DNA of 64,000 bases, from NCBI RefSeq assembly GCF_014207505.1, contig NZ_JACHGL010000002.1, positions 60,971 to 124,970 on the forward strand, written 5' to 3'. Of the stretch, positions 17,660-27,522 are shown in pieces. Origin of the DNA: Leuconostoc carnosum. GTDB taxonomy: Bacteria > Bacillota > Bacilli > Lactobacillales > Lactobacillaceae. Position numbers and translations under genes: made by a program. Numbering within the stretch: position 1 is the stretch's first letter; every line of letters begins with the position of its first letter. The notes beneath the pieces are model-generated. The model made no database searches and was not told the origin of the DNA. It saw only the letters and a program-made list of their open reading frames with translations.

Positions 17660-18541
17660 ATGTCGAAATCGCATCGCGCAACAATTGTAGCTACAGTTGT
17701 TGCGGTGGGTATTGTTGCGGCGCTTGGAACCGCTTATGCAACACGTGATCAGGGGTCAAGTGGTACATCAATTACTGCTGTTGGCTCTACAGCACTTCAA
17801 CCATTTGTTGAAGCAGCTGGTGAGGAATACGCTAAAACTAATGTCGGCACATTTGTTAATGTGCAAGGTGGCGGTACCGGTACAGGATTGAGCCAAGTAT
17901 CGCAAGGCGCTGTTGATCTTGGTAATTCTGATGTTTTCGCGGAGGAAAAAGAAGGTATTGATGCTAAGTCTTTAGTTGATCATCGCGTAGCTGTTGTAGG
18001 AATTACACCATTGCTAAACAAAGATAATGGTGTCAAAAATTTGACCACAGCACAGTTAAAATCAATTTTTACTGGGAAAGTAACTAATTGGAATCAAGTT
18101 GGCGGGAGAAATCAAAATATTGTGATTATCAATCGTGCAACTGGTTCTGGTACAAGGGCTACTTTTGAAAAATGGGGACTACAAGGTGCTAAGAGTACTG
18201 AAGCACAAGAACAAGATTCATCAGGAATGGTACGTTCAATTGTGTCCACGACACCAGGAGCTATCTCATATGCTGCTTTTGGTTATATCGACAAAAGCGT
18301 ACTAGTACCTTCTGTGAATGGTGTTGAACCAAATAACAAAAATGTTGCTAATGGTCAATATGGTATTTGGTCATATGAGCATATTTACACAAAGGGTCAA
18401 CCTACTCGACACGTTGCAAAATTTTTAGCATATCTAACCTCTGATAATATTCAACGTACATTAGTTCCAAAGTTGGGCTATATTTCCATTCATGATATGA
18501 ATGTCGAACGTAGTGCCACTGGTGAGCTTGTCAAAAAATAA
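17660..18541 (+). CDS. pstS2: Phosphate-binding protein PstS, copy 2
   Basis: Second phosphate receptor, 293 aa from the ATG at 17660 (GGGAGG 7 nt upstream). N-terminal hydrophobic segment ending in ALGTAYA, with no cysteine, so either signal-peptidase cleaved or anchored by the helix, and not a lipoprotein. Same motifs as copy 1: GSTALQPF, GGGTGTGLSQV, NRATGSGTR. First gene of the transporter operon. A structured intergenic segment separates it from pstC. Confidence 0.93.
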   Translation: MSKSHRATIVATVVAVGIVAALGTAYATRDQGSSGTSITAVGSTALQPFVEAAGEEYAKTNVGTFVNVQGGGTGTGLSQVSQGAVDLGNSDVFAEEKEGIDAKSLVDHRVAVVGITPLLNKDNGVKNLTTAQLKSIFTGKVTNWNQVGGRNQNIVIINRATGSGTRATFEKWGLQGAKSTEAQEQDSSGMVRSIVSTTPGAISYAAFGYIDKSVLVPSVNGVEPNNKNVANGQYGIWSYEHIYTKGQPTRHVAKFLAYLTSDNIQRTLVPKLGYISIHDMNVERSATGELVKK

Positions 18542-18615
18542 GTCATTGCATACTTAATAAACTTATCTATGGCTATGCCATATTTTATAGAATATAAAAT
18601 AGAGTTTAATGACTT
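18540..18615 (+). repeat. Branched hairpin element between pstS2 and pstC
   Basis: An outer stem AAGTCATT (18540-18547) with AATGACTT (18608-18615) is reinforced by TAAACT/AGTTTA. It encloses two perfect hairpins: ATGGC-TAT-GCCAT (18569-18581) and ATTTTATA-GAA-TATAAAAT (18582-18600). There is no T run, so it is not a classic terminator. Probable mRNA-processing or stabilising structure that sets the ratio of binding protein to permease. Confidence 0.65.
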
Positions 18616-18633
18616 AAACATTTTGGAGAAAAA

Positions 18634-19557
18634 ATGGATAATATTACAAAAAAGTTGATGCAAAAATCTGAATCAACAAAAAAAGATTCGATGGGACGAG
18701 CTATTAGTTTAGCTGCTTTAGCCTTGATTGTCATTGTTGTTGTCTCAATTTTTGCTTTTGTTATGAGCAGAGGTTTATCAACCTTTGTTCGTGATGGTGT
18801 GAGTGTTAAAGATTTTTTATTTGGCACAACATGGAATCCGTCCGTTGTTAATCCACAAACAAAACAACCATACATTGGTGCACTGCCAATGATATTAGGG
18901 TCATTTTTGGTTACTTTTTTAGCTGCCATTGTTGCAACACCATTTGCTATTGGTACGTCATTGTTTATGACTGAAATTGCCCAAAAAAAAGGTGCCAAAT
19001 TGATGCAACCAGTGATTGAATTATTAGTTGGTATTCCGTCAGTTGTTTATGGATTCATTGGCTTGACAGTTGTTGTACCGTTCATTCGTCATTTATTTGG
19101 TGGTTCTGGATTTGGTATTTTATCAGGTACGATTGTTTTGTTTGTTATGATTTTACCAACAATTACTTCGATGACTGTTGATACATTGAAGTCTGTGCCG
19201 CGCCATTATCGAGAATCTGCGCTAGCTATTGGCGCAACTCGTTGGCAAATGATTTACAAAGTAGTGCTGAGAGCAGCAACACCAGGTATACTGACAGCTA
19301 TTGTGTTTGGCATGGCACGTGCCTTTGGTGAAGCACTAGCTGTACAGATGGTTATCGGTAATGCAGCTTTGATGCCAAATGATTTGATTTCACCGGCATC
19401 AACATTAACATCAGTATTAACTATGGGTATTGGTAATACTGTCATGGGCTCTTTGCAAAATGACGTTTTGTGGACATTGGCTATGATCTTATTGTTGATG
19501 TCATTAATCTTTAATTTGATTGTACGTGCCATTGGTCGTAAAGGAGAAATGAAATAA
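18634..19557 (+). CDS. pstC: Phosphate ABC transporter permease PstC
   Basis: One of two channel subunits of the high-affinity phosphate importer. 307 aa with six membrane helices. The permease loop near residues 190-215 (RHYRESALAIGATRWQM) contacts the ATPase. TTTTGGAGA ribosome binding site. Overlaps pstA by one base. Confidence 0.95.
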   Translation: MDNITKKLMQKSESTKKDSMGRAISLAALALIVIVVVSIFAFVMSRGLSTFVRDGVSVKDFLFGTTWNPSVVNPQTKQPYIGALPMILGSFLVTFLAAIVATPFAIGTSLFMTEIAQKKGAKLMQPVIELLVGIPSVVYGFIGLTVVVPFIRHLFGGSGFGILSGTIVLFVMILPTITSMTVDTLKSVPRHYRESALAIGATRWQMIYKVVLRAATPGILTAIVFGMARAFGEALAVQMVIGNAALMPNDLISPASTLTSVLTMGIGNTVMGSLQNDVLWTLAMILLLMSLIFNLIVRAIGRKGEMK

Positions 19558-20441
19558 TGAATGCAAAAACTGCTGATAAACTAGCAACTGGTGTGATTTA
19601 TGCTATTTCTGGTACAGTCGCTTTGATCTTAATTGCCATGTTGTCTTTCATTTTAGTACGTGGATTACCTCATCTATCGTGGCATTTTTTAACCACGCCT
19701 GCTAAAGCCTTCGAAGCAGGTGGTGGTATTGGTATACAGTTATTTAATTCGTTTTATTTACTTATTTTAGCTATGTTGATTAGTTTTCCAATTGCTTTGG
19801 GTGCCGCAATTTACTTGAACGAGTACGCTAAAAAAGGACCGATTACAACAATTGTGCGTACAGCAATTGAAATTTTGAGTTCTTTACCATCAGTTGTTGT
19901 GGGGTTGTTTGGTTTTCTGTTGTTTGTTGTTAAGCTACATTTAGGTTTTTCAATTTTATCTGGTGCCATTGCATTGACTTTATTTAACTTACCGCTACTC
20001 ACACGATCAATTGAGACAAGTTTAGCGCAAATCCCTAATTTACAACGTGAAGCTGGATCTGCACTTGGTTTATCAAGATGGGAAACGGTTATTCATGTTA
20101 TTTTACCAGCAGCAGTGCCTTCAATTATAACAGGAGTTGTTTTATCTGCTGGTCGCGTATTTGGAGAAGCCGCTGCCTTAATTTATACAGCTGGTCAATC
20201 AGCACCAGCACTTAATTTTTCAGACTGGAATCCATTCAATATATCTAGTCCGCTAAGCCCAATGCGTCCAGCTGAAACTTTAGCTGTTCATATTTGGAAA
20301 ATTAATTCTGAAGGAATTATGCCAGATGTATCTGCTGTATCTGCTGGCGCTTCAGCTGTTTTGATTATAGTTGTACTTTTGTTTAATTTCAGTGCGCGTA
20401 AACTTGGCGCAAAACTGCATAAGAAATTAACAAGTGCTTAA
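19557..20441 (+). CDS. pstA: Phosphate ABC transporter permease PstA
   Basis: Second channel subunit, 294 aa, six helices. Cytoplasmic loop LQREAGSALGLSRWETV near 162-178. Translationally coupled to pstC (ATAATG overlap with the AAGGAG in its end). Confidence 0.95.
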   Translation: MNAKTADKLATGVIYAISGTVALILIAMLSFILVRGLPHLSWHFLTTPAKAFEAGGGIGIQLFNSFYLLILAMLISFPIALGAAIYLNEYAKKGPITTIVRTAIEILSSLPSVVVGLFGFLLFVVKLHLGFSILSGAIALTLFNLPLLTRSIETSLAQIPNLQREAGSALGLSRWETVIHVILPAAVPSIITGVVLSAGRVFGEAAALIYTAGQSAPALNFSDWNPFNISSPLSPMRPAETLAVHIWKINSEGIMPDVSAVSAGASAVLIIVVLLFNFSARKLGAKLHKKLTSA

Positions 20442-20461
20442 TTTTTAGAAATCTGAATTGA

Positions 20462-20490
20462 TTGAATATGAAATAGTAAATACTTAACAT
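20462..20490 (+). promoter_or_regulatory. Internal promoter directly at the start of pstB1
   Basis: TTGAAT (20462-20467), exactly 17 bp, TAACAT (20485-20490). The predicted transcription start coincides with the ATG at 20498, so this transcript would have no leader. Confidence 0.55.
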
Positions 20491-20497
20491 TTGCTAA

Positions 20498-21355
20498 ATG
20501 AGTGATGAAGAAAGTGTGGCAAGCCTTATGGAGTTAAAACCAGTTAGTGAGTTTATCACTGATGACGCCCCAGAGCGTTATATCTATGATATGCAATCAA
20601 AAAAGCATGAAATTGCTTTATCAACAAAAGATTTACAAGTTTATTATGGCGACAATTTAGCCCTCAGTGAAGGGGATTTATCATTTGAACGGTATAAGAT
20701 CACAAGCTTGATTGGTGCCTCTGGTTCAGGAAAATCAACTTTCTTGCGGTCGTTAAACCGTATGAATGATGGTGTGGCAACAGTCAAAGGGAATATTATG
20801 TATCGTGGGGTGGATATTAACACCAAGGCAATTGATGTTTATGAGATGCGCCGTCACATTGGGATGGTATTCCAGCGACCTAATCCATTTGCCAAGTCAA
20901 TTTATAATAATATTACGTTTGCGTTGACACAACGAGATCACTATACAAAAGAAGCACTTGATGAAATTGTTGAAACGAGTTTAAAACAAGCTGCTTTATG
21001 GGATCAAGTAAAAGATGATTTGAATAAATCAGCCCTTGCATTGTCAGGTGGGCAAGCGCAACGCTTAGTAATTGCCCGTGCATTGGCGTTAAAACCAGAC
21101 ATCTTGTTATTGGACGAACCATCGAGTGCGCTTGATCCAATATCATCAGCTCAGGTAGAAGATACGTTGCTTGAATTAAAAAAGCAATATACTATCATTG
21201 TAGTGACGCACAATATGCAACAGGCTGCACGAATTAGTGACTATACGGCATTCTTCCATATGGGTAAAGTGATTGAGTATGATTTAACGCGTAAAATTTT
21301 CACACGACCTAAAGTTGCACTTACTAATGATTATATTTCGGGGAATTTCGGATGA
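20498..21355 (+). CDS. pstB1: Phosphate ABC transporter ATPase PstB, copy 1
   Basis: ATP-hydrolysing subunit. 285 aa, with an acidic N-terminal extension of about 45 residues relative to PstB2. Walker [10 protein letters not shown] near residue 74, LSGGQAQR signature, Walker [13 protein letters not shown]. No Shine-Dalgarno sequence precedes this ATG. A second in-frame ATG at 20528 also lacks one. Overlaps pstB2 by 4 nt. Confidence 0.92.
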   Translation: MSDEESVASLMELKPVSEFITDDAPERYIYDMQSKKHEIALSTKDLQVYYGDNLALSEGDLSFERYKITSLIGASGSGKSTFLRSLNRMNDGVATVKGNIMYRGVDINTKAIDVYEMRRHIGMVFQRPNPFAKSIYNNITFALTQRDHYTKEALDEIVETSLKQAALWDQVKDDLNKSALALSGGQAQRLVIARALALKPDILLLDEPSSALDPISSAQVEDTLLELKKQYTIIVVTHNMQQAARISDYTAFFHMGKVIEYDLTRKIFTRPKVALTNDYISGNFG

Positions 21356-22122
21356 CAGATAATAATCACAAAAATATACTAGAAACGCGTGATGTCAAGT
21401 TGTGGTATGGTCACGCAGAAGCGCTACATGGGATTAATTTAGATTTTCCAGAAAAAGGAATTACCGCACTTATTGGTCCCTCAGGCTCTGGTAAGTCAAC
21501 TTACCTGCGTGCGTTAAACCGTATGCATGATTTGGAAGACAATGTCACAGTGACGGGTTCATTTAATTTTAATGGGCAAGATATCTATGCACCAACGACA
21601 GATACGGTAGATTTACGTAAACGTATTGGCATGGTATTTCAACAGCCCAATCCTTTTCCGTTTTCAATTTATGAAAATGTTATTTTCGGATTGAAATTAG
21701 CCGGTGTGAAAGAGAAGGCTGTGCTTGACGAGGCGGTTGAACGCTCATTAAAACAGGCATCAGTTTGGGATGAAGTAAAAGATGATTTACATAAATCAGC
21801 ATTAGGATTGTCAGGTGGGCAGCAACAGCGTGTTTCACTTGCCCGTGTTTTGGCCACAGCGCCAGAACTATTATTACTAGATGAGCCAACATCTGCCCTT
21901 GATCCAGTTTCTAGTCACAATATCGAAGAAACATTGTTGAATTTACGTGACGATTATGCGATGATAATTGTGACACACTCTATGTCCCAAGCCTCACGTA
22001 TTTCAGATCGAACAGCCTTCTTTTTGAGTGGTGATTTGGTTGAGGTTGATGCGACAAAGCATATTTTTTTAAATCCAACAAAGCAGGAAACACAAGATTA
22101 TGTGAGTGGTCGATTCGGTTAA
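21352..22122 (+). CDS. pstB2: Phosphate ABC transporter ATPase PstB, copy 2
   Basis: Tandem paralogue of the preceding ATPase, 256 aa. Walker [10 protein letters not shown], signature LSGGQQQR, Walker [13 protein letters not shown] and H-loop VTHSMSQ. Two PstB genes in tandem are known from streptococci and lactobacilli; they may form a heterodimer or alternate. Confidence 0.94.
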   Translation: MTDNNHKNILETRDVKLWYGHAEALHGINLDFPEKGITALIGPSGSGKSTYLRALNRMHDLEDNVTVTGSFNFNGQDIYAPTTDTVDLRKRIGMVFQQPNPFPFSIYENVIFGLKLAGVKEKAVLDEAVERSLKQASVWDEVKDDLHKSALGLSGGQQQRVSLARVLATAPELLLLDEPTSALDPVSSHNIEETLLNLRDDYAMIIVTHSMSQASRISDRTAFFLSGDLVEVDATKHIFLNPTKQETQDYVSGRFG

Positions 22123-22176
22123 TTATGAAGAATACTAACAGATGATGCATACGTTAACAGAAAAAGGAGCAAGAAC

Positions 22177-22851
22177 ATGCGACGATTATTTGATGAAGAA
22201 TTAGCAGATTTAGATAATTCATTTACAGAAATGGGCATGCTCGTTGCCCAGACGATTCAAAGGTCTGTGCAGTCATTTGTGGATCATGATCGCGAAGGTG
22301 CCAGAGACATCTTAGAAAATGATCACCAAATCAATGAACGTGAAGCAGCAATTGAAAAGAAAACATTTGAAATGATAGCACTCTATCAACCAGTGACAAC
22401 AGATTTACGAGAAATTGTCACCATCTTAAAAGCTGTATCTGTTTTAGAACGTATGGGAGATCAAGCACGTAACATTGCCAACTCAACTATACGAGTAAAA
22501 GGTACGAAACATATTTCTGGGGTTGAACAAGAGCTTGGTAAAATGGGCGAACAAGTTGCGAAAATGGTTGCTGAAGTCATGGATTATTATATTAAAAATG
22601 ATGCTCATGGTGCTCAGACTATTGCTGATGAAAACCAATCGTTATCAAAGCGGGCAGCTAAAGTACGTTCTGATGCTTTGGAGGGAATGAAAGAGGATGC
22701 AGAATTAGTTGATTCAGCTGCAGACTATTTAGTTATTGCTGGATATCTTAAGCGTATTGGTGATTACACAACTGACATTGCAGAATGGATTGTTTATAAA
22801 CGTACAGGTAAAATTATTGAATTAAACCCTGGTTATAATTATTTTATTTAA
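22177..22851 (+). CDS. phoU: Phosphate transport regulator PhoU
   Basis: Helical negative regulator linking Pst transport state to PhoR. 224 aa with two PhoU repeats, each with an acidic helix motif: ERMGDQARNIAN near 90 and KRIGDYTTDIAEW near 192. AAAAGGAGC ribosome binding site. Last gene of the pst operon. Confidence 0.95.
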   Translation: MRRLFDEELADLDNSFTEMGMLVAQTIQRSVQSFVDHDREGARDILENDHQINEREAAIEKKTFEMIALYQPVTTDLREIVTILKAVSVLERMGDQARNIANSTIRVKGTKHISGVEQELGKMGEQVAKMVAEVMDYYIKNDAHGAQTIADENQSLSKRAAKVRSDALEGMKEDAELVDSAADYLVIAGYLKRIGDYTTDIAEWIVYKRTGKIIELNPGYNYFI

Positions 22852-22869
22852 TCGGTAGTTAATTCTTGT

Positions 22870-22908
22870 AAAAACAGCTAAACAAATATTGTTTAGTTGT
22901 TTTTATTT
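22870..22908 (+). terminator. Terminator of the pst-phoU operon
   Basis: AAAAACAGCTAAAC pairs with GTTTAGTTGTTTTT (one G-U), then a T-rich tail. Confidence 0.85.
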
Positions 22909-22926
22909 CTCATAGTGTCTAAATTT

Positions 22927-22935
22927 TGGTATAAT
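22927..22935 (+). promoter_or_regulatory. Extended -10 promoter of the yvlD-hprK operon
   Basis: TTGGTATAAT: TG one base before a perfect TATAAT (22930-22935). Confidence 0.6.
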
Positions 22936-23010
22936 ATAGATATTAGTCAGATTCATAAGTGCATGATAACAACACATTAAGCGCTTACATAACCATCCAA
23001 GGAGGAAACA

Positions 23011-23367
23011 ATGCGATTCATTGCAAGATTAGCAACAACGATGCTAGTTTTCTTGATTTTATCATCTTTGTTTTATGATGCGTTACGCGTTGACAATTGG
23101 CTAGTTGCACTTGGATCTGCACTAGTCTTATCCATTCTAAATACCATTATTAAACCAATTTTAATTATTTTAACCTTACCGTTAACTTTGATCACATTTG
23201 GTTTATTTACAATTATTGTAGATGCCATTATGCTTGAAATAACAGCAGGTTTTATTCAAGGTTTCGAGTTTTCTAGTTTTGGCTGGGCAATATTCACAGC
23301 TATTATTTTGTCTATTGTGAATGCTTTATTGACACCTAATATACGTATATATACAGAAAGAAAGTAA
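23011..23367 (+). CDS. YvlD-like four-helix membrane protein (phage holin family 4 by name only)
   Basis: 118 aa with four membrane helices and a motif NTIIKPILIILTLPLT typical of the YvlD family. Databases label the family holin-like, but nothing phage-like is nearby. The conserved neighbour is hprK. AAGGAGGA ribosome binding site. One base separates it from hprK. Molecular role unknown; in bacilli relatives are linked to envelope stress. Confidence 0.85.
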   Translation: MRFIARLATTMLVFLILSSLFYDALRVDNWLVALGSALVLSILNTIIKPILIILTLPLTLITFGLFTIIVDAIMLEITAGFIQGFEFSSFGWAIFTAIILSIVNALLTPNIRIYTERK

Positions 23368-23368
23368 A

Positions 23369-24331
23369 ATGGCAAAAAATTCAGTGACAGTAAAACAATT
23401 AATCGAGAACACACGTTTAGAGATTATATCTGGTAAAGAATATCTAGAAAGGCCAATTACAACCGCAGATATTTCTCGCCCCGGTCTTGAAATGACAGGA
23501 TATTTTAATTACTATGCACCAGAACGTGTGCAATTATTAGGTATTACGGAAACATCGTTTTCAGAGCGTATGGATCATGATGAGTTACTGATGGTTTATC
23601 GACGAATGGCTGACCAAAAGACACCAGCATTTGTGGTGTCAACAGGATTAGAAATTAGCGAAGAATTAAAACAAGCGGCAAAAGAAGCACATATTCCTAT
23701 TTTAACGTCTACTTTAACATCGTCACGTATCTTATCAAATATGACCTATTATTTAGGTGGACAGTTAGCACCTAGAGAAAATGTACATGGTGTTTTGATT
23801 GATGTTCATGGCTTAGGTGTGCTAATTACTGGTGATGCAGGTATTGGTAAAACTGAAGCTGCCTTAGAATTAATTCAGCAAGACAAAGCACGTTTAGTTG
23901 CTGATGATCGTGTTGATATTTATCAAGAGGACGAAGAACGTTTAATTGGCGAACCCAGCGCAGTTTTGCGCAATATGATGGAAGTTCGTGGGGTTGGAAT
24001 CATTGACGTGCAGCAAGTTTACGGTGCTGTTTCTGTGCGTTCTCATGCAACGATTGCACTTAATATTCATCTTTCTAGTGGCAAAATCGGTGAAGCCAAT
24101 TTTGATCGACTAGGGAATGATAATGATACCTTGGAAATCTTAGGTGTTAAAATTAAGCGTATGATTGTGCCAGTAACACCTGGTCGTAACACGGCAAGTG
24201 TAATTGATGCCGCCGCAGTTAAGTTTAGGACTGCCAATATGGGAATTGATGCATTAAAAACGTTGGAAGAACGTATGACCGCAGAGATGGTTAAAAATGA
24301 GAAGATAGATTTGGAGAATAAAAATGACTAA
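23369..24331 (+). CDS. hprK: HPr kinase/phosphorylase
   Basis: Phosphorylates HPr on Ser46 and reverses this, the sensor step of catabolite control in Firmicutes. 320 aa. Walker A GDAGIGKT at residues 155-162 (the usual Ser is Thr here), and the family signature VRGVGIIDV near 207. Overlaps gpsA by 8 nt. In many lactobacilli lgt lies between these genes, and it is absent here. A cre site before the PTS operon at 54.7 kb is a likely target of this pathway. Confidence 0.95.
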   Translation: MAKNSVTVKQLIENTRLEIISGKEYLERPITTADISRPGLEMTGYFNYYAPERVQLLGITETSFSERMDHDELLMVYRRMADQKTPAFVVSTGLEISEELKQAAKEAHIPILTSTLTSSRILSNMTYYLGGQLAPRENVHGVLIDVHGLGVLITGDAGIGKTEAALELIQQDKARLVADDRVDIYQEDEERLIGEPSAVLRNMMEVRGVGIIDVQQVYGAVSVRSHATIALNIHLSSGKIGEANFDRLGNDNDTLEILGVKIKRMIVPVTPGRNTASVIDAAAVKFRTANMGIDALKTLEERMTAEMVKNEKIDLENKND

Positions 24332-25334
24332 AATAGCAGTGCTGGGTGCTGGCTCATGGGGGACTGCGTTAGCTAATACTGCTGCAGAAAATGGACATGA
24401 TGTACGTTTGTGGACACATAATACGGATCAAGCAGAAGAGATAAACACACAGCATACAAATACAAAGTATTTACCCCAAGCTAAATTGATCGATAAACTT
24501 ATGGCAACTAGTAATATGGCTTTAGCAGTTTCGGATGTCGAGATTGTTTTGAGTGTTGTACCAACAAAAGCAGTCCGTGAAGTGGCTAAACAGCTGGGTG
24601 AAGTTTTAAAGAAACAATCCCATACTGTTATTTTAGCTCATGCAACTAAAGGATTAGAACAGGGCACGTATAAGCGTATTTCAGAAATGTTAGCAGAAGA
24701 AGTGCCAGCGTTATATCGTTCAGCTTTGGTTGTGGTCTCTGGACCATCCCATGCTGAAGATGTTATCAAACATGATTTGACAGCGGTGTCTATTGCTAGT
24801 TCTGATGAATCAGCAGCGCGCTTGCTGCAAAAAGTTTTATCCAATAATACATTCCGAGCATATACAAATGATGATTTATTAGGTTCAGAGTTATTTGCGG
24901 CATTAAAAAATATAGTAGCTATTGGTTCAGGTGCATTAATTGGCTTAGGCTATGGTGCCAATGCACAAGCAGCTTTACTAACTAGAAGTTTGGTAGAGAT
25001 GCGTGCTTTAGGTTTAGCCATGGGAGCGAAAGAAAAGACATTGTACGAGTTAGCTGGTATCGGTGATCTTATTGTGACGGGTATGTCACCGAATTCTAGA
25101 AATTATCGTGCAGGTCTAGGATTAGGACAAGGAAAGACTTTAGAGCAGGTTGAAAGTGACATGGGTATGGTCATTGAAGGTGTCAATACAACAAAAGCTG
25201 TATACGACTTTGCTCAGGATTACAAAGTAGACATGCCAATTACCGTTGCTATTTATCAAGTCTTGTATGAAAATAAACCTATTCGCGAAGCTATTTCTGA
25301 TTTGATGGGACGACCGCTAAAATCAGAAGACTAA
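24324..25334 (+). CDS. gpsA: NAD(P)H-dependent glycerol-3-phosphate dehydrogenase
   Basis: Reduces dihydroxyacetone phosphate to sn-glycerol-3-phosphate for phospholipid and teichoic acid synthesis. 336 aa. Rossmann motif GAGSWGTALA at 8-17. Catalytic-region Lys in LKNIVAIGSG near 193. GIGDLIVT follows. TTGGAGA ribosome binding site lies inside hprK. Confidence 0.96.
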   Translation: MTKIAVLGAGSWGTALANTAAENGHDVRLWTHNTDQAEEINTQHTNTKYLPQAKLIDKLMATSNMALAVSDVEIVLSVVPTKAVREVAKQLGEVLKKQSHTVILAHATKGLEQGTYKRISEMLAEEVPALYRSALVVVSGPSHAEDVIKHDLTAVSIASSDESAARLLQKVLSNNTFRAYTNDDLLGSELFAALKNIVAIGSGALIGLGYGANAQAALLTRSLVEMRALGLAMGAKEKTLYELAGIGDLIVTGMSPNSRNYRAGLGLGQGKTLEQVESDMGMVIEGVNTTKAVYDFAQDYKVDMPITVAIYQVLYENKPIREAISDLMGRPLKSED

Positions 25335-25382
25335 TGTCGGTCTATTATTTCTAAACTTTGAATATAGAAAGAGAGTATTATA

Positions 25383-26255
25383 ATGAAACCAGTACGTAAA
25401 GCAATTATTCCCGCAGCCGGATTAGGCACACGTTTTTTGCCAGCTACAAAGGCATTGGCAAAGGAAATGTTACCAATTGTTGACACACCAACAATTGAAT
25501 ATATCGTTCGTGAAGCAATTGCCTCAGGTATTGAAGATATTGTCATTGTTGATGGTAAGTCAAAGCGATCAATTGAAGATCATTTTGACTCAAACCCTGA
25601 GTTGGAAAATAATTTACGAGAAAAAGGCAAGGAAGAGCTGTTAAAGGTAGTCGAAGAAACAACAGATATCAATATATACTTCATTCGCCAATCACATCCT
25701 AAGGGCTTGGGGGATGCTGTTCTAACAGCGAAAGCATTTATTGGCGATGAACCATTTGTTGTTCTCCTCGGTGATGATTTAATGGAAGATGATGTACCAC
25801 TAACAAAGCAGTTGATACAACGTTATGAAGAAACTGGTGAATCAACCTTGGCAGTGATGCAAGTACCACGTGATCAGGTCTCAGAATATGGTGTTATTGA
25901 TCCAGCCGCCGAAGCATCTGACGGACTGTACCGCGTTAAGTCATTTGTTGAAAAGCCAAAGCCCGAGGATGCACCATCAAACTTAGCTATTATCGGTCGT
26001 TATTTGTTAACACCAGAAATTTTTGAAGAGTTAGAAAATACACAACCTGGTAAGGGAAATGAAATCCAGTTAACTGATGCTATTGATTCATTAAATAATC
26101 GTCAACATGTTTACGCGCATGAATTTAAGGGTAATCGTTATGATATTGGATCAAAGATTGGCTTTTTGGAAACTAATATTGAGTTTGGCTTAAAGCACCC
26201 TCAAACAAAAGATAAGTTACGTGCCTATATTAAAGAAATCGCTTCAAAATTATAA
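25383..26255 (+). CDS. galU: UTP--glucose-1-phosphate uridylyltransferase
   Basis: Makes UDP-glucose from glucose-1-phosphate and UTP. 290 aa. Nucleotide-binding start [20 protein letters not shown], product-site motif [11 protein letters not shown], and EKP near 193. GAAAGAGAG ribosome binding site. Together with sucrose phosphorylase and phosphoglucomutase downstream it forms a glucose-1-phosphate hub for glycolipid and teichoic acid precursors. Confidence 0.96.
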   Translation: MKPVRKAIIPAAGLGTRFLPATKALAKEMLPIVDTPTIEYIVREAIASGIEDIVIVDGKSKRSIEDHFDSNPELENNLREKGKEELLKVVEETTDINIYFIRQSHPKGLGDAVLTAKAFIGDEPFVVLLGDDLMEDDVPLTKQLIQRYEETGESTLAVMQVPRDQVSEYGVIDPAAEASDGLYRVKSFVEKPKPEDAPSNLAIIGRYLLTPEIFEELENTQPGKGNEIQLTDAIDSLNNRQHVYAHEFKGNRYDIGSKIGFLETNIEFGLKHPQTKDKLRAYIKEIASKL

Positions 26256-26267
26256 TCAATAAATTAG

Positions 26268-26291
26268 AATCGGGCTAATCTCGATTTTTTT
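26268..26291 (+). terminator. galU terminator
   Basis: AATCGGG - CTAAT - CTCGATT with one G-U pair and a T tail. Confidence 0.75.
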
Positions 26292-26388
26292 AGTTAACTT
26301 GGCTTTTAAATAATCAGGTTACTCGACAAAAGAATTAAACACGTGTAGACTAAATGTAACTAAAAGTAAGTAAAGCGAGGCCACTTAA

Positions 26389-27342
26389 ATGGTAGAATAC
26401 AAACAATATGATGTGATCATTATTGGTGCTGGACCTGCAGGTATGACAGCAGCAACATATGCATCACGTGCTAATTTATCTGTTTTGATGTTGGACCGTG
26501 GTATTTATGGTGGTCAAATGAATAACACAGCCGAAGTAGAAAATTATCCAGGATTTAATTCAATTATGGGACCAGATTTGGCAGAAAAAATGTATGCCTC
26601 ATCTACTCAGTTTGGTGCTGAATATGGTTTTGGTACCGTTGAAAGTATCGAAATGGCTGGTGATTTAAAGATAGTTCACACAGATATGGATCATTATATT
26701 GCTAAAGCAATTATCATTGGTACTGGATCAGAACATATTCATTTAGGTGTTACCGGTGAAGAAGATTATCAAGGCCGTGGTGTGAGTTATTGTGCAGTTT
26801 GTGATGGGGCTTTTTTCCGTGATGAGGATGTGCTGGTTATTGGCGGTGGTGATTCGGCTATCGAAGAAGGATTATATTTAACTAATTTAGCCAAGTCTGT
26901 TACTGTATTACATCGACGTGATAAATTACGTGCACAACAAATCATTCAAGACCGTGCATTTGCTAATGATAAAATTAATTTTAAATGGCATACTGAAGTT
27001 GTGGGAATTATTGGTGATAAAGAAAAGGTTACTGGTGTAACAGTCATTAATAACCAAACACAGGAAAAATCACATATTGATGCCAGTGGTATTTTCATTT
27101 ATGTTGGTTTGGAACCCAATACACAAGTTTTTGGCAATTTAAATATTACTAATGATGAAGGTTGGATAATTACAGACGAACATATGCAAACAAGTATTCC
27201 TGGCATTTTCGCTATTGGGGACGTACGTGCCACAGAATTACGTCAAATTACCACAGCAGTTGGTGATGGCGGTGTAGCTGGTCAGGGTGCTTATGATTAT
27301 ATTAGTCAATTATCAGTACAAGATACAGATAAAGTGAAATAA
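26389..27342 (+). CDS. trxB: Thioredoxin reductase
   Basis: FAD flavoenzyme passing electrons from NADPH to thioredoxin. 317 aa. FAD motif GAGPAGMTAA near 14-23, redox pair CAVC near 136-139, NADPH motif GGGDSAIEEG near 153, and the C-terminal FAD motif IFAIGDVR. AAAGCGAGG ribosome binding site. Monocistronic, with its own terminator. Confidence 0.96.
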   Translation: MVEYKQYDVIIIGAGPAGMTAATYASRANLSVLMLDRGIYGGQMNNTAEVENYPGFNSIMGPDLAEKMYASSTQFGAEYGFGTVESIEMAGDLKIVHTDMDHYIAKAIIIGTGSEHIHLGVTGEEDYQGRGVSYCAVCDGAFFRDEDVLVIGGGDSAIEEGLYLTNLAKSVTVLHRRDKLRAQQIIQDRAFANDKINFKWHTEVVGIIGDKEKVTGVTVINNQTQEKSHIDASGIFIYVGLEPNTQVFGNLNITNDEGWIITDEHMQTSIPGIFAIGDVRATELRQITTAVGDGGVAGQGAYDYISQLSVQDTDKVK

Positions 27343-27346
27343 TCGT

Positions 27347-27382
27347 AAAAGCAGAAACAGGATACGCTGTTTCTGCTTTTTT
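27347..27382 (+). terminator. trxB terminator
   Basis: AAAAGCAGAAACAG - GATACG - CTGTTTCTGCTTTT with a T tail. Confidence 0.9.
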
Positions 27383-27522
27383 GTGATTTTATCAAATAAT
27401 AGTATAAAATTAATATAAAAAATTTTTTCTAATAAAAATAGTAATAAAGGTGTAAAAATAATATTGTAACTCTAATGAAAGTTTCTGTAAAGTGATTTTA
27501 TAAGTTACATTCTATAAAACGT

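Noticed and set aside
23011..23367. Phage holin-family protein as a sign of a prophage
   Set aside because: The YvlD family is labelled holin by distant resemblance only. The gene is in a core hprK operon, with no phage genes, integrase or att-like repeats around it.
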